Of a stretch of DNA of 15,160 nucleotides, positions 1 through 7,364 are shown piece after piece. The translations under genes and the position numbers were made by a program. The stretch comes from an uncultured Lachnospiraceae bacterium (GTDB lineage Bacteria; Bacillota; Clostridia; Lachnospirales; Lachnospiraceae): contig CAJUJY010000052.1 of NCBI GenBank assembly GCA_910586555.1, forward strand, positions 9,899 to 25,058, in the 5' to 3' direction. Within the stretch, counting starts at the first letter, position 1. Every line of letters starts with the position of its first letter. The notes beneath the pieces are model-generated. The model was not told the DNA's origin. It saw only the letters and a list, made by a program, of their open reading frames with translations, and searched no databases.

Positions 1-187
1 ATGTTCTAAATGACGGTGCGTTGCGTCCGCACCGCCAAGAACATCTACGGCGTCAAAGCCGCCTATTCATATAGGAAAAATGCAAAACCAGCATTTTTCA
101 CAGAGAAGGAAGAGTATGAAAAAATGTTCTAAATGACGGTGCGTTGCGTCCGCACCGCCAAGAACATCTATGGCGTCAAAGCCGCCT
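1..187. repeat. 123-bp repeat unit, one full and one partial copy
   Basis: Bases 1-64 recur at 124-187 with a single difference (C48 versus T171), so the unit is 123 bp and the second copy stops after 64 bp. The shared part holds nested inverted repeats: bases 1-7 pair with 38-44, and 14-20 pair with 28-34. The unique spacer holds a perfect 8-bp hairpin (76-83 with 91-98). On the plus strand the unit encodes a 40-codon frame (10-132, beginning MTVRCVRTAKNIYGV) whose stop codon abuts the ATG of the same frame in copy two (133-192, 19 codons). No ribosome binding site is seen, so this is more likely a repeat family than a gene. The first copy reaches the window edge, so the array may extend further left. 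Confidence 0.85.
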
Positions 188-205
188 GTTAATATTTGAA
201 TAGAA

Positions 206-352
206 ATGGAATTGTATGAAGTTATAGATATAATACAAGTTTGGATTAGGACTGTCCAGGAAGTGTACCGTGATGAAATAAGTATAGAATTTCTTATGGA
301 AGATATATTAGAAAATCTCAATAAAGGAATATTATATATTATTGGACGGTAA
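206..352 (+). CDS. Doubtful 48-aa hypothetical ORF
   Basis: An ATG-initiated frame of 48 codons follows the repeats. It is rich in Ile, Glu and Leu (it ends NLNKGILYIIGR) and could form helices. No Shine-Dalgarno sequence precedes the ATG, and an in-frame stop lies just upstream at 197-199. I do not recognise the product. It could be a small orphan gene, the tail of a decayed gene, or chance. Confidence 0.22.
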   Translation: MELYEVIDIIQVWIRTVQEVYRDEISIEFLMEDILENLNKGILYIIGR

Positions 353-368
353 TGACAAATGTGAACTA

Positions 369-419
369 CCCATTGTCTAAAACCAGTGGGATTGTGACTA
401 CATTATTTCAATTTATAAA
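369..419 (+). promoter_or_regulatory. Hairpin and candidate promoter for the DUF815 gene
   Basis: A 7-bp stem with one G-T wobble (369-375 with 384-390) is followed by a possible sigma-A promoter: TTGTGA at 392-397 and TATAAA at 414-419, with a 16-bp spacer. It lies about 65 bp before the ATPase start. The -35 is weak, so this is a candidate only. Confidence 0.35.
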
Positions 420-484
420 ATTGTTAAGTTGTTGCAAATTATGTGATTTGTGTAACTATTTTGGACAGGAATGGAGGAATGGCA

Positions 485-1795
485 ATGTACCGCTTGGTTT
501 CAAAGTTAGTAATTTACAGAAATGCTGGTGAGGACAGCATATTATTCAGGCTTGCAGATATCTGCCAGCAGTTTTATACAGGCGGGTATATTAAAGAAAA
601 CCTTATAACGGAAATTTATATTGAAATAAACCGCCTTTTAGATATTGCAACCTGCTACGGTTTTGACAAAAATTTATGGCATAATTATCTAGCATTTATA
701 TTAGCAATGAGTGAAAATCCTTTTACTCTTGTTTCGGAAAAAACAGGTGCTAATGAGGGGACAGTAAATATATTTGCAAAAAGTGATTTTTTAATATTTA
801 AACAGCTTTTTGATTATGATTTTTTTGAAATTGAAAATAAGCTTGGAATAAATTGTTTTAGTGTAATACTTGATTATAAAGCAGTTGTAAAAAGCGGGCA
901 TATATCCAATAAAAGTGTCAGCGGGAAAGTCCAGGAACTTAGTGTGGCTATAGAAAATGCCGCAGATGAAGGCCAGATTTATAATATTGTGACAGGCTTT
1001 TATAAAAAATATGGCGTTGGGAAGTTTGGGCTTAATAAGGCTTTCAGGGTTTCATATAATAAAGATACTGGTGAAGTTTTAGCCCCTATAACATCAACAG
1101 GGGATATGGTGCTTGATGATATTATTGGATATGAAGCACAAAAGAAAAAACTTGTTGAAAATACAGAAGCATTTTTAAATGGTAAAGCTGCTAATAATGT
1201 GCTTTTATTTGGTGATGCTGGCACTGGGAAGTCCACAAGCATAAAGGCTGTTTTAAATATGTATTACAGCCGGGGGTTACGCATGATAGAAGTATTTAAA
1301 CATGAGTTTAAAGATTTGTCACGCATAATTGCAGAGATTAAAAACAGGAATTACCGTTTTATAATTTATATGGACGATTTGTCATTTGAAGAATTTGAAA
1401 TAGAATATAAATATTTAAAGGCTGTAATAGAAGGCGGGCTTGAAACAAAACCTGAAAATGTACTTATATATGCAACTTCAAACAGAAGGCATTTAATACG
1501 TGAAACATGGAGTGACCGTTCTGATATGTCACAAGATGAACTGCACCGTTCAGACACAATGCAGGAAAAGCTTTCGCTTGCTGCACGTTTCGGGGTATCA
1601 ATAGGTTTCTACAAGCCATCACAGCAGGAATATTTTAATATTGTAAAAGAACTTGCCAAAAAACACCCTGGAATAAAACTGCCATATGAACAGTTATGTC
1701 TTGAGGCTAATAAATGGGAATTAAGCCACGGCGGAATATCTGGACGTACAGCACAGCAGTTTATAAACTATCTTGCGGGAGTAGCAGAGGGATAG
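485..1795 (+). CDS. DUF815-type AAA ATPase
   Basis: A 436-aa soluble ATP-binding protein of the DUF815 type, with an N-terminal half of unknown function and a C-terminal AAA fold. The Walker A motif is GDAGTGKST (residues 243-251), Walker B is IIYMDDL with acidic residues D297 and D298, the sensor-1 strand is LIYATSNRRH, and AARFG downstream may carry the arginine finger. The frame is open from 443, but GGAGG at 473-477 sits 7 nt before the ATG at 485 and only 1 nt before the in-frame ATG at 479, so 485 is preferred. In this family the role is not established; the fold suggests nucleotide-dependent remodelling. The gene stands apart from its neighbours, with 137 nt before the next gene. Confidence 0.9.
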   Translation: MYRLVSKLVIYRNAGEDSILFRLADICQQFYTGGYIKENLITEIYIEINRLLDIATCYGFDKNLWHNYLAFILAMSENPFTLVSEKTGANEGTVNIFAKSDFLIFKQLFDYDFFEIENKLGINCFSVILDYKAVVKSGHISNKSVSGKVQELSVAIENAADEGQIYNIVTGFYKKYGVGKFGLNKAFRVSYNKDTGEVLAPITSTGDMVLDDIIGYEAQKKKLVENTEAFLNGKAANNVLLFGDAGTGKSTSIKAVLNMYYSRGLRMIEVFKHEFKDLSRIIAEIKNRNYRFIIYMDDLSFEEFEIEYKYLKAVIEGGLETKPENVLIYATSNRRHLIRETWSDRSDMSQDELHRSDTMQEKLSLAARFGVSIGFYKPSQQEYFNIVKELAKKHPGIKLPYEQLCLEANKWELSHGGISGRTAQQFINYLAGVAEG

Positions 1796-1829
1796 AATAT
1801 AAAAAAACAAAATATTATAAATAACTGGC

Positions 1830-1878
1830 TAGCAGATAATATTTTATGAATTGTATATATTTATATATTATCTGGCTA
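1830..1878. repeat. AT-rich inverted repeat after the DUF815 gene
   Basis: Arms 1830-1842 and 1865-1878 match as TAGC-AGATAATAT against ATATTATCT-GGCTA with one unpaired base. They enclose a 22-nt loop in the gap between the ATPase and the transglutaminase-like gene. There is no T-run after the right arm, so a factor-independent terminator is not convincing. It could be an operator or an mRNA-processing hairpin. Confidence 0.5.
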
Positions 1879-1932
1879 TAAATAACCAGAAAGCTACAAA
1901 AGATTGATTTATTATACTAAGGAGGTGCTGCA

Positions 1933-3138
1933 ATGGGAAATATTAAAAAAATTTTATATGGGGTTTCTTTAATAATATTTATAATTGCAAATTATAACAG
2001 TGCCAGTGCAGCAACAAGAAAAGACTTTGCAGAGATTAAAAGCAGTATTATAACAGCATATAAAAATTACCAGAATGTTGTAAACCTTGAGAAATACAAT
2101 ATTTATGAAAAAACTGACGGGGATTTGTTAAAACAGGTTATGACAGAGGTTGTTAATGAAACACCATACCTGTTTTATGCAGGACAGGAATATACTAAAG
2201 AAATTATGCCGGTCACATCACTGGTTAAAAAAATTATACTTTCATATTCAAAAGAATATACTAAGACAGATGGCTCTGTGGATACGGATAAGATAAAAGA
2301 AACCAGAAGAAAAATTAATGCTGCTGTTAATAAAGCATTAAAAAATATTAATGATGGCATGTCTGATGTTGAAAAAGCAATGGTGTTACATGATTATATT
2401 ATATATAATACTTCATATACTAACAGCCGTTCTGATAAAAACAGGGTAAATGAAGCGGGTGTTTTTATTGACAATAAGGCAAACTGCCAGGGATATTCTG
2501 TTGCATATGGCATACTTCTTAAAAAAGCAGGAATTAATGTACGTTATATTGTATCAGAAGAAATGGGACATATGTGGAATCTTGTGAGGATTGACAATGC
2601 GTGGTATAATGTTGATGTTACATGGGACGACCCAGTTGATACATATTCAGGCAATGACCAGTATGGGTGTGTAATGCACAATTACTTTCTTGGAAGCACA
2701 AGCAGTTTTAAGGCAGGGGGCCATTATGGTTTTAGTGCAAAGCAGGCATCTTCTGTTAAATATGATAAAATGTACTGGAAAGATGTATCAGGCAGCTTTT
2801 ATTACCAGAATGGCAGATGGCTTTATATGGGGGATAAAGGCATTACTGAAAGGAAAAGGCTGGCATCTGGTACAGGTAAAGTTTTATTAAATGTAACTGG
2901 AAGGGCATTTGTACGCTTTAATGGCAATAAATATTACTTTATAGCTGGCAACAGTATTTATATGTATGACAGGAAAAAAGAAAAACAAGATCCTGTATGG
3001 CGTGCTGGCAATTATTATAATTCTTCTTATTACCTTTCCCAGATAATGTATTCTGGAGGCAGGGTTTATTACCGTGTACTTAAAAACCGGAAATATACAA
3101 CAGGAAGTTTTAGTGTTAATAATAGAGGCTTTCCTTGA
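1933..3138 (+). CDS. Secreted transglutaminase-like (cysteine protease fold) protein
   Basis: This 401-aa protein has a signal peptide: a basic start (MGNIKK), a hydrophobic stretch, and a likely cut after ASA near residue 27. The middle holds a transglutaminase-like core. Candidate triad residues are C185 in KANCQGYS, H213 in GHMWNLV and D228 in NVDVTWDDP, in the correct order and local context. The C-terminal third is rich in Tyr, Gly and Trp and reads as short beta-repeats like those of DUF5050-type or surface-binding domains (for example KYYFIAGNSIYMYD). Bacterial members act outside the cell as peptidases or in cross-linking; the substrate here is unknown. AAGGAGG lies at 1919-1925, 7 nt before the ATG. 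Its stop codon lies inside the -35 box of the downstream ilv promoter. Confidence 0.88.
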   Translation: MGNIKKILYGVSLIIFIIANYNSASAATRKDFAEIKSSIITAYKNYQNVVNLEKYNIYEKTDGDLLKQVMTEVVNETPYLFYAGQEYTKEIMPVTSLVKKIILSYSKEYTKTDGSVDTDKIKETRRKINAAVNKALKNINDGMSDVEKAMVLHDYIIYNTSYTNSRSDKNRVNEAGVFIDNKANCQGYSVAYGILLKKAGINVRYIVSEEMGHMWNLVRIDNAWYNVDVTWDDPVDTYSGNDQYGCVMHNYFLGSTSSFKAGGHYGFSAKQASSVKYDKMYWKDVSGSFYYQNGRWLYMGDKGITERKRLASGTGKVLLNVTGRAFVRFNGNKYYFIAGNSIYMYDRKKEKQDPVWRAGNYYNSSYYLSQIMYSGGRVYYRVLKNRKYTTGSFSVNNRGFP

Positions 3139-3163
3139 CAAACTGGCACCATATTGTTAAAAT
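3135..3163 (+). promoter_or_regulatory. Sigma-A promoter for ilvN-ilvC
   Basis: A consensus TTGACA at 3135-3140 and TAAAAT at 3158-3163 are separated by exactly 17 bp. The -35 box contains the stop codon of the upstream gene. Transcription would begin near 3170, leaving a leader of about 75 nt before ilvN. That is too short for a T-box, and no attenuator hairpin is evident. Confidence 0.7.
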
Positions 3164-3243
3164 TTAACTTAAAACAGCATGGCAGGGCATTATATGCATG
3201 TAGTTTTTGTATATTGTGGAAACAGAAAGAGCAGGGAAGTAAT

Positions 3244-3741
3244 ATGAGGAAAAAAGTTTTATCAATCCTGGTGGACAATACATCTGGAGTTCTTAGCCGC
3301 ATAGCCGGGCTTTTCAGCAGGCGTGGGTATAATATAGACAGCCTTACAGTTGGTGAAACAGAAAATCCTGCATTTTCACGCATGACAGTGGTGGTCAGGG
3401 GTGATGACCATATTCTTGAACAGATAGAAAAGCAGGTTGCCAAGCTTGAAGATGTAAGATGTGTAAAAGAACTTAAGAATGGCCATTCAGTATGCCGGGA
3501 GCTTGTTCTTGTAACAGTAGGTGTAAGTGCAGAAAAAAGGCCGGCAGTTGTTGCTATAGCAAATATATTCCGTGCCAATATTGTTGATGTTGCAATAGAC
3601 AGCATGATGATTGAACTTACAGGCAGCCAGGCAAAGTTAAGCGCATTTATTAAACTGCTTGACGGATATGAAATTAAGGAACTGGTACGCACAGGAATAA
3701 CAGGCCTGGGCCGTGGTGCAGAAACTCTTTTAGAGGATTAG
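3244..3741 (+). CDS. ilvN: Acetolactate synthase small (regulatory) subunit
   Basis: A 165-aa protein, the usual length for IlvN/IlvH. The N-terminal ACT domain (about residues 1-80: KKVLSILVDNTSGVLSRIAGLF, SRRGYNIDSLTVG) binds the feedback inhibitor valine in this family. The C-terminal domain (GVSAEKRPAVVAIANIFRANIVDV, then GYEIKELVRTGITGLGRG) contacts the catalytic subunit. It modulates the first common step of isoleucine and valine synthesis. The frame is open upstream, but AGGGA at 3233-3237 lies 6 nt before the ATG at 3244, and family homology starts here. The large subunit gene ilvB is not in the window. ilvC follows after 46 nt, so the two are probably co-transcribed from the promoter at 3135. 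Confidence 0.95.
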   Translation: MRKKVLSILVDNTSGVLSRIAGLFSRRGYNIDSLTVGETENPAFSRMTVVVRGDDHILEQIEKQVAKLEDVRCVKELKNGHSVCRELVLVTVGVSAEKRPAVVAIANIFRANIVDVAIDSMMIELTGSQAKLSAFIKLLDGYEIKELVRTGITGLGRGAETLLED

Positions 3742-3787
3742 GGGTTTAAATTAATATGTTTTAACTTAAAAACAGGAGGAAAGAATA

Positions 3788-4813
3788 ATGTCAGAAGCTA
3801 GGATTTTTTACCAGGAAGATTGTAATTTATCATTATTAGAGGGCAAAACCATTGCTATTATAGGTTATGGAAGCCAGGGACATGCACATGCATTAAACTT
3901 AAAGGATTCAGGCTGCCATGTAATTATAGGCCTTTATGAAGGGTCAAAATCATGGGCAAAGGCCGAAAGCCAGGGGTTTGAAGTATACACAGCAGCAGAA
4001 GCAGCAAAGAAGGCAGATATCATTATGATACTTATTAATGATGAAAAGCAGGCTGCAATGTATAATAAAGATATTGCACCAAACCTTGAAGCAGGAAATA
4101 TGTTAATGTTTGCGCATGGCTTTGCAATCCACTTTAACCAGATTATCCCTCCAAAGGATGTTGATGTTACCATGATTGCCCCTAAAGGGCCAGGGCATAC
4201 AGTACGTTCAGAATACCAGGCAGGAAAAGGTGTTCCTTGTCTTGTTGCTGTACAGCAGGACGCTACAGGCAAAGCACAGGAAATGGCACTCGCATATGCA
4301 TTAGGCATTGGCGGTGCAAGGGCAGGCGTACTTGAAACAACATTCCGTACAGAAACAGAAACAGACCTTTTCGGTGAACAGGCAGTTCTTTGCGGCGGTG
4401 TATGTGCACTTATGCAGGCTGGTTTTGAAACACTCTGCGAAGCAGGATATGACCCAAGAAATGCATATTTTGAGTGTATACATGAGATGAAGCTTATTGT
4501 TGACCTTATTTACCAGTCAGGATTTGCAGGCATGAGGTATTCAATTTCAAATACAGCAGAATATGGTGATTATGTAACAGGGCCAAAGATTATTACAGAA
4601 GAAACTAAAAAGACCATGAAGAAAATCCTTTCCGATATCCAGGATGGTACATTTGCAAAAGACTTCTTATTAGATATGTCAGCAGCAGGCGGACAGGCAC
4701 ACTTTAAGGCATTAAGAAAAATTGCTTCAGAGCACCCTGCTGAGAAAGTTGGCGAAGAAGTACGTAAGCTTTATAGCTGGAACAATGAGGACGAAAAACT
4801 TATCAATAATTAA
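3788..4813 (+). CDS. ilvC: Ketol-acid reductoisomerase
   Basis: A 341-aa class I enzyme that isomerises and reduces acetolactate and acetohydroxybutyrate in the isoleucine/valine pathway. The Rossmann motif GYGSQGHAHA starts at G26. Catalytic and metal-site residues are visible: H110 (FAHGF), K133 (APKGPGH), and D193 and E197 (TDLFGEQ). The second half is the knotted helical domain (ECIHEMKLIVDLIY). The cofactor loop reads GLYEGSKSW (residues 48-56), with Glu51 where many NADPH enzymes carry Arg or a neutral residue; this may bear on cofactor choice. AGGAGG precedes the ATG by 7 nt. It follows ilvN and is closed by the terminator at 4851. Confidence 0.97.
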   Translation: MSEARIFYQEDCNLSLLEGKTIAIIGYGSQGHAHALNLKDSGCHVIIGLYEGSKSWAKAESQGFEVYTAAEAAKKADIIMILINDEKQAAMYNKDIAPNLEAGNMLMFAHGFAIHFNQIIPPKDVDVTMIAPKGPGHTVRSEYQAGKGVPCLVAVQQDATGKAQEMALAYALGIGGARAGVLETTFRTETETDLFGEQAVLCGGVCALMQAGFETLCEAGYDPRNAYFECIHEMKLIVDLIYQSGFAGMRYSISNTAEYGDYVTGPKIITEETKKTMKKILSDIQDGTFAKDFLLDMSAAGGQAHFKALRKIASEHPAEKVGEEVRKLYSWNNEDEKLINN

Positions 4814-4850
4814 TATATTTTAAGTAACTAATATATTTTAAATAATATGG

Positions 4851-4884
4851 AAGGCAGGCATACATACATTTATGCCTGTCTTTT
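4851..4884 (+). terminator. Rho-independent terminator of ilvNC
   Basis: A 12-bp stem (4851-4862 with 4871-4882, one G-T wobble) with an 8-nt loop runs into a short T tract. It sits 37 nt after the ilvC stop. Just before it, the 13-mer TAATATATTTTAA occurs twice (4811 and 4829). Confidence 0.78.
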
Positions 4885-5112
4885 AGTATGGTAAATAAAT
4901 AGAATAAACAGATATGATAAATAAACATGCCCGTTTCATAAATTATCTTTTATATATGGATTTATTTGGCTTTTATATGAATATTTGCGGATAAATTCCA
5001 GATAAGGCGGCATACTAAAACTGATGTATTTAAGGCATGGTCTGGCAGTTTTTTTATATAAATAAAATTGCAGAATAATTATTTGTCTGCTATGGTGTTT
5101 TAATATAAATAC
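4885..5112. other. AT-rich intergenic stretch, no gene seen
   Basis: This is part of the 371-nt gap between ilvC and the next reading frame. I see no credible coding frame with a ribosome binding site on either strand. One terminator-like fold is present: AAAACTG (5017-5023) pairs with CAGTTTT (5046-5052), followed by more T residues. The loop is long (22 nt), so this is weak. Confidence 0.5.
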
Positions 5113-5141
5113 TTGTTTTATATAGCGCCCTGGGGTATAAT
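5113..5141 (+). promoter_or_regulatory. Promoter of the aroD-aroK-efp region
   Basis: TTGTTT at 5113-5118 and a perfect TATAAT at 5136-5141 are spaced 17 bp apart. Transcription would start near 5148, leaving a leader of about 37 nt before the small membrane-peptide gene. Confidence 0.65.
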
Positions 5142-5184
5142 GTAAGAAAATGTTAATAATTAAGATATACATGGAGGTTAGAAT

Positions 5185-5295
5185 ATGGCTTTATTAGCAG
5201 GAGTTATAATAGGTGTTGTTGTAGTGGCAGTGGTGGTAGCTGGCATAGTTACGGCAATAGTGGCAGCAGCAAAGGACAGTTTAAGTGATGAATAA
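5185..5295 (+). CDS. 36-aa single-pass membrane peptide
   Basis: ATG at 5185 is preceded by GGAGG (5173-5177, 7 nt away), a near-ideal ribosome binding site directly downstream of a good promoter. The 36-residue product is almost entirely Val, Ala, Ile, Leu and Gly over about residues 2-29 (for example GVVVVAVVVAGIVTAIVA). It ends in a short polar tail, KDSLSDE, and so looks like one transmembrane helix. Its last codons overlap the start of aroD (ATG at 5288, stop at 5293-5295), which suggests translational coupling. I recognise no family. A role as a leader peptide or a small membrane regulator is inference only. Short-peptide annotation thresholds would easily miss it. Confidence 0.6.
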   Translation: MALLAGVIIGVVVVAVVVAGIVTAIVAAAKDSLSDE

Positions 5296-6034
5296 CGTGG
5301 TAAAGGCCGGAAGGCTTCTTATTGGAGATGGAATGCCTAAAATATGTGCACCTGTGATAGAAAGCACACAGAAGGGCATACTGGATATGGCAGAGGCTGT
5401 ATATAACAGTGAAGCGGATATTATGGAATGGCGCGTTGATTATTATGAATACTTTTATGATACAGCCAGGATAAACCAGTTAATTTTTGATATAAAGGAA
5501 ATCCTTAAAGAAAAACCCCTGCTTTTTACATTCAGGACGTCTTATGAAGGCGGCAGAATGGATATAAGTTATAAAGAATATTTTAAACTTTTAAGTATGG
5601 CAGGGATTAATGCAGACCTTGCAGATATAGAAGTATACCGCAGTAAAGATATAAAAGAACTTATAGGTATTGTAAAGGAACATGCTGTAGTTATAGGCTC
5701 TTACCATGATTTTAATGGTACACCTGGCACAGAAGAGATTACAGAAAGGCTTATATATATGGAAAGCATGGGAGCAGATATCCCTAAAATTGCAGTTATG
5801 CCTAATGACAGGAAAGATGTAATAAAGCTTATGGAAGCATCTTTGTCTGCAAAAGAAAAGCTTGGCGGCAGGCCGGTTATTACTATGTCAATGGCAAAAA
5901 TGGGGCTTATAAGCAGGATTGCAGCAGAAATTACAGGTTCTGCGGTAACATTTGGATGCATTGGAAAGCCAAGTGCACCAGGGCAGATTGAAGTAAAAAG
6001 GCTTAAAAAATTAATGCAGGAGCTGCATTTATAA
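5288..6034 (+). CDS. aroD: Type I 3-dehydroquinate dehydratase
   Basis: A 248-aa TIM-barrel enzyme that converts 3-dehydroquinate to 3-dehydroshikimate through a Schiff base. Family residues are present: EWRVD with E47 and R49, the catalytic H140 in GSYHDFNGTP, and the Schiff-base K167 in PKIAVMPN. The C-terminal part contains ITMSMAKMG and FGCIGKPSAPGQI, both typical of the family. The ATG at 5288 matches the family N-terminus (KAGRLLIGDGMPKICAP). GTG at 5285 in the same frame is possible but less likely. The start lies inside the end of the 36-aa peptide gene; AAAGGA at 5271-5276 is 11 nt upstream, and coupling probably helps initiation. aroK follows after 14 nt. Confidence 0.96.
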   Translation: MNNVVKAGRLLIGDGMPKICAPVIESTQKGILDMAEAVYNSEADIMEWRVDYYEYFYDTARINQLIFDIKEILKEKPLLFTFRTSYEGGRMDISYKEYFKLLSMAGINADLADIEVYRSKDIKELIGIVKEHAVVIGSYHDFNGTPGTEEITERLIYMESMGADIPKIAVMPNDRKDVIKLMEASLSAKEKLGGRPVITMSMAKMGLISRIAAEITGSAVTFGCIGKPSAPGQIEVKRLKKLMQELHL

Positions 6035-6048
6035 CAAAGGAAAGGAAA

Positions 6049-6573
6049 ATGGACATGTCTGTACTTAAAGAACATATTTTTTTAATTGGTTTTATGGGAG
6101 CTGGCAAGTCAAGCACAGCAAGGTTTTTATGCAGCCTGCTTGATGTAAAAGAAACTGATACAGATGAAATGATTGTAGCAAAAGAAGGCTGCCAGATTCC
6201 AGAGATATTTGAAAATAAAGGCGAAGAATATTTTAGGAATTTAGAAACAAGTATACTTGATAATATTAAAAACATGGAACCTTGCATAGTATCATGTGGC
6301 GGTGGCCTGGCGCTAAGGCAGGAAAATGTCCGCAAAATGCAGGATATGGGAAAAATTATACTTTTATCAGCAACCCCTGAAACAATATATATACATGTTA
6401 AGGATAGTTTAAGCCGTCCTTTGCTGAATGGTAATATGAATATACCATACATAAAAAAACTTATGGAAGAAAGGCTTCCTAAATACCATGCGGCAGCAGA
6501 TATAATAATTGAAACGGACGGACTAGATCCTAAAGAAGTAGCTGCTAAAATAGCAGATACATACTTGCAATAA
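6049..6573 (+). CDS. aroK: Shikimate kinase
   Basis: A 174-aa cytosolic P-loop kinase that phosphorylates shikimate at the 3-hydroxyl. The Walker A is GFMGAGKSS (residues 14-22). ETDTDE supplies the Mg/shikimate-site aspartates D37 and D39. YFRNLE carries the substrate-binding Arg, and SCGGG (G84-G86) forms the shikimate-binding loop. The lid region is LSRPLL, close to the family's arginine-containing lid. An ATG at 6055 is an equally plausible start, since the purine-rich AAAGGAAAGGA tract serves both. It sits 14 nt after aroD, an obvious pathway pair, and efp follows after 74 nt. Confidence 0.95.
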   Translation: MDMSVLKEHIFLIGFMGAGKSSTARFLCSLLDVKETDTDEMIVAKEGCQIPEIFENKGEEYFRNLETSILDNIKNMEPCIVSCGGGLALRQENVRKMQDMGKIILLSATPETIYIHVKDSLSRPLLNGNMNIPYIKKLMEERLPKYHAAADIIIETDGLDPKEVAAKIADTYLQ

Positions 6574-6604
6574 TTCCCAAAATAAGATAAACTATAACAA
6601 GCAT

Positions 6605-6626
6605 TTGCAGATTTATATTTCTGCAA
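6605..6626 (+). promoter_or_regulatory. Small hairpin in the efp leader
   Basis: TTGCAGA (6605-6611) pairs perfectly with TCTGCAA (6620-6626) around an 8-nt AT-rich loop. It sits just upstream of the AAGGAGG ribosome binding site of efp. No T-run follows, so it is not a terminator. A role in mRNA stability or translation is only a guess. Confidence 0.25.
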
Positions 6627-6647
6627 TTACAATAAGGAGGATTTTAA

Positions 6648-7202
6648 ATGGTATCAGCAGGAGATTTTAGAAATGGCCTTACTATTGAATTTGAAGGAAA
6701 TGTATACCAGGTTATTGAGTTCCAGCATGTAAAGCCTGGTAAGGGTGCGGCATTTGTCAGGACAAAGCTTAAAAACATAAAAAATGGCGGTGTTGTTGAA
6801 AAAACTTTCCGTCCTACAGAAAAGTGCCCACAGGCACATATTGAACGTTCTGATATGCAGTATTTATATAGTGATGATATGTATCATTTTATGAATACAG
6901 AAACATATGACCAGATTGCCATGACAGCAGACCAGGTAGGAGATTCACTTAAATTTGTAAAAGAGAATGAAATGGTTAAGATGCTTTCACATAATGGTGA
7001 AATATTTGCTATTGAACCACCTCTCTTTGTAGAACTGGAAGTAACAGAAACAGAACCTGGTTTTAAGGGTGATACAGCACAGGGTGCTAATAAGCCGGCT
7101 ATTGTAGAAACAGGGGCACAGGTTGCAGTTCCTCTTTTTGTAGAAACAGGCGACCGTATCAGTATTGATACGCGTACAGGCGAATACCTTAAAAGGGTTT
7201 AA
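6648..7202 (+). CDS. efp: Elongation factor P
   Basis: A 184-aa protein of standard length with the three beta-barrel domains of EF-P, which binds the ribosome and relieves stalling at proline stretches. Domain I starts MVSAGDFRNGLTIEFEG. The tip loop HVKPGKGAAFVR places Lys32 at the position that is post-translationally modified in many bacteria. The C-terminal signature TDTAQGANKPA-like stretch and the end GDRISIDTRTGEYLKRV are intact. AAGGAGG lies 8 nt before the ATG. No modification enzyme gene is in this window. The gene is followed by a short stem (7218-7223 with 7229-7234) and the inverted repeat at 7240. Confidence 0.97.
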   Translation: MVSAGDFRNGLTIEFEGNVYQVIEFQHVKPGKGAAFVRTKLKNIKNGGVVEKTFRPTEKCPQAHIERSDMQYLYSDDMYHFMNTETYDQIAMTADQVGDSLKFVKENEMVKMLSHNGEIFAIEPPLFVELEVTETEPGFKGDTAQGANKPAIVETGAQVAVPLFVETGDRISIDTRTGEYLKRV

Positions 7203-7239
7203 CTTTAATCCTGGCAGCAGGCAGTTAGTGCCTGGCATA

Positions 7240-7341
7240 AAAAGAGCTGTCACACTAAGAATAAAGAATACAATATATAGTATTTTAGTAAATAAAACCT
7301 CTATATACTGTTTTCTGCTTTCTTGATGTGGCAGCCCTTTT
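7240..7341. repeat. 102-bp inverted-repeat element between convergent genes
   Basis: Arms 7240-7254 and 7327-7341 are 15 bp long with one mismatch and one G-T wobble. They have an A-run at the outer left and a T-run at the outer right, as in a two-way terminator. The 72-nt interior folds again (TATATAG at about 7274 with CTATATA). It fills the gap between efp and the convergent His-rich gene. A terminator with so large a head is unusual; a miniature hairpin element (MITE-like) is the alternative. Confidence 0.6.
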
Positions 7342-7364
7342 GCTATGGCATGTATTTTATAATA

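Noticed and set aside
1..192. CRISPR array
   Set aside because: Only two copies, with a 64-bp shared part and a single 59-bp spacer, which does not fit CRISPR repeat-spacer sizes.
67..321. Minus-strand 84-codon frame across the first repeats
   Set aside because: It runs through both repeats and the spacer, has no ribosome binding site and no recognisable domain; it is explained by the repeats.
3164..3243. T-box or leader-peptide attenuator before ilvN
   Set aside because: The leader is only about 75 nt, with no T-box motif, no run of Ile, Leu or Val codons and no terminator/antiterminator pair.
3069..3692. 207-codon minus-strand frame
   Set aside because: It is antisense to ilvN and the end of the transglutaminase-like gene, both of which have clear family motifs.
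4936..5172. 78-codon minus-strand frame in the ilvC-aroD gap
   Set aside because: No ribosome binding site, no recognisable domain, and its start overlaps the good plus-strand promoter and leader.
6003..6626. 207-codon minus-strand frame
   Set aside because: It is antisense to aroK, whose P-loop and substrate motifs are unmistakable.
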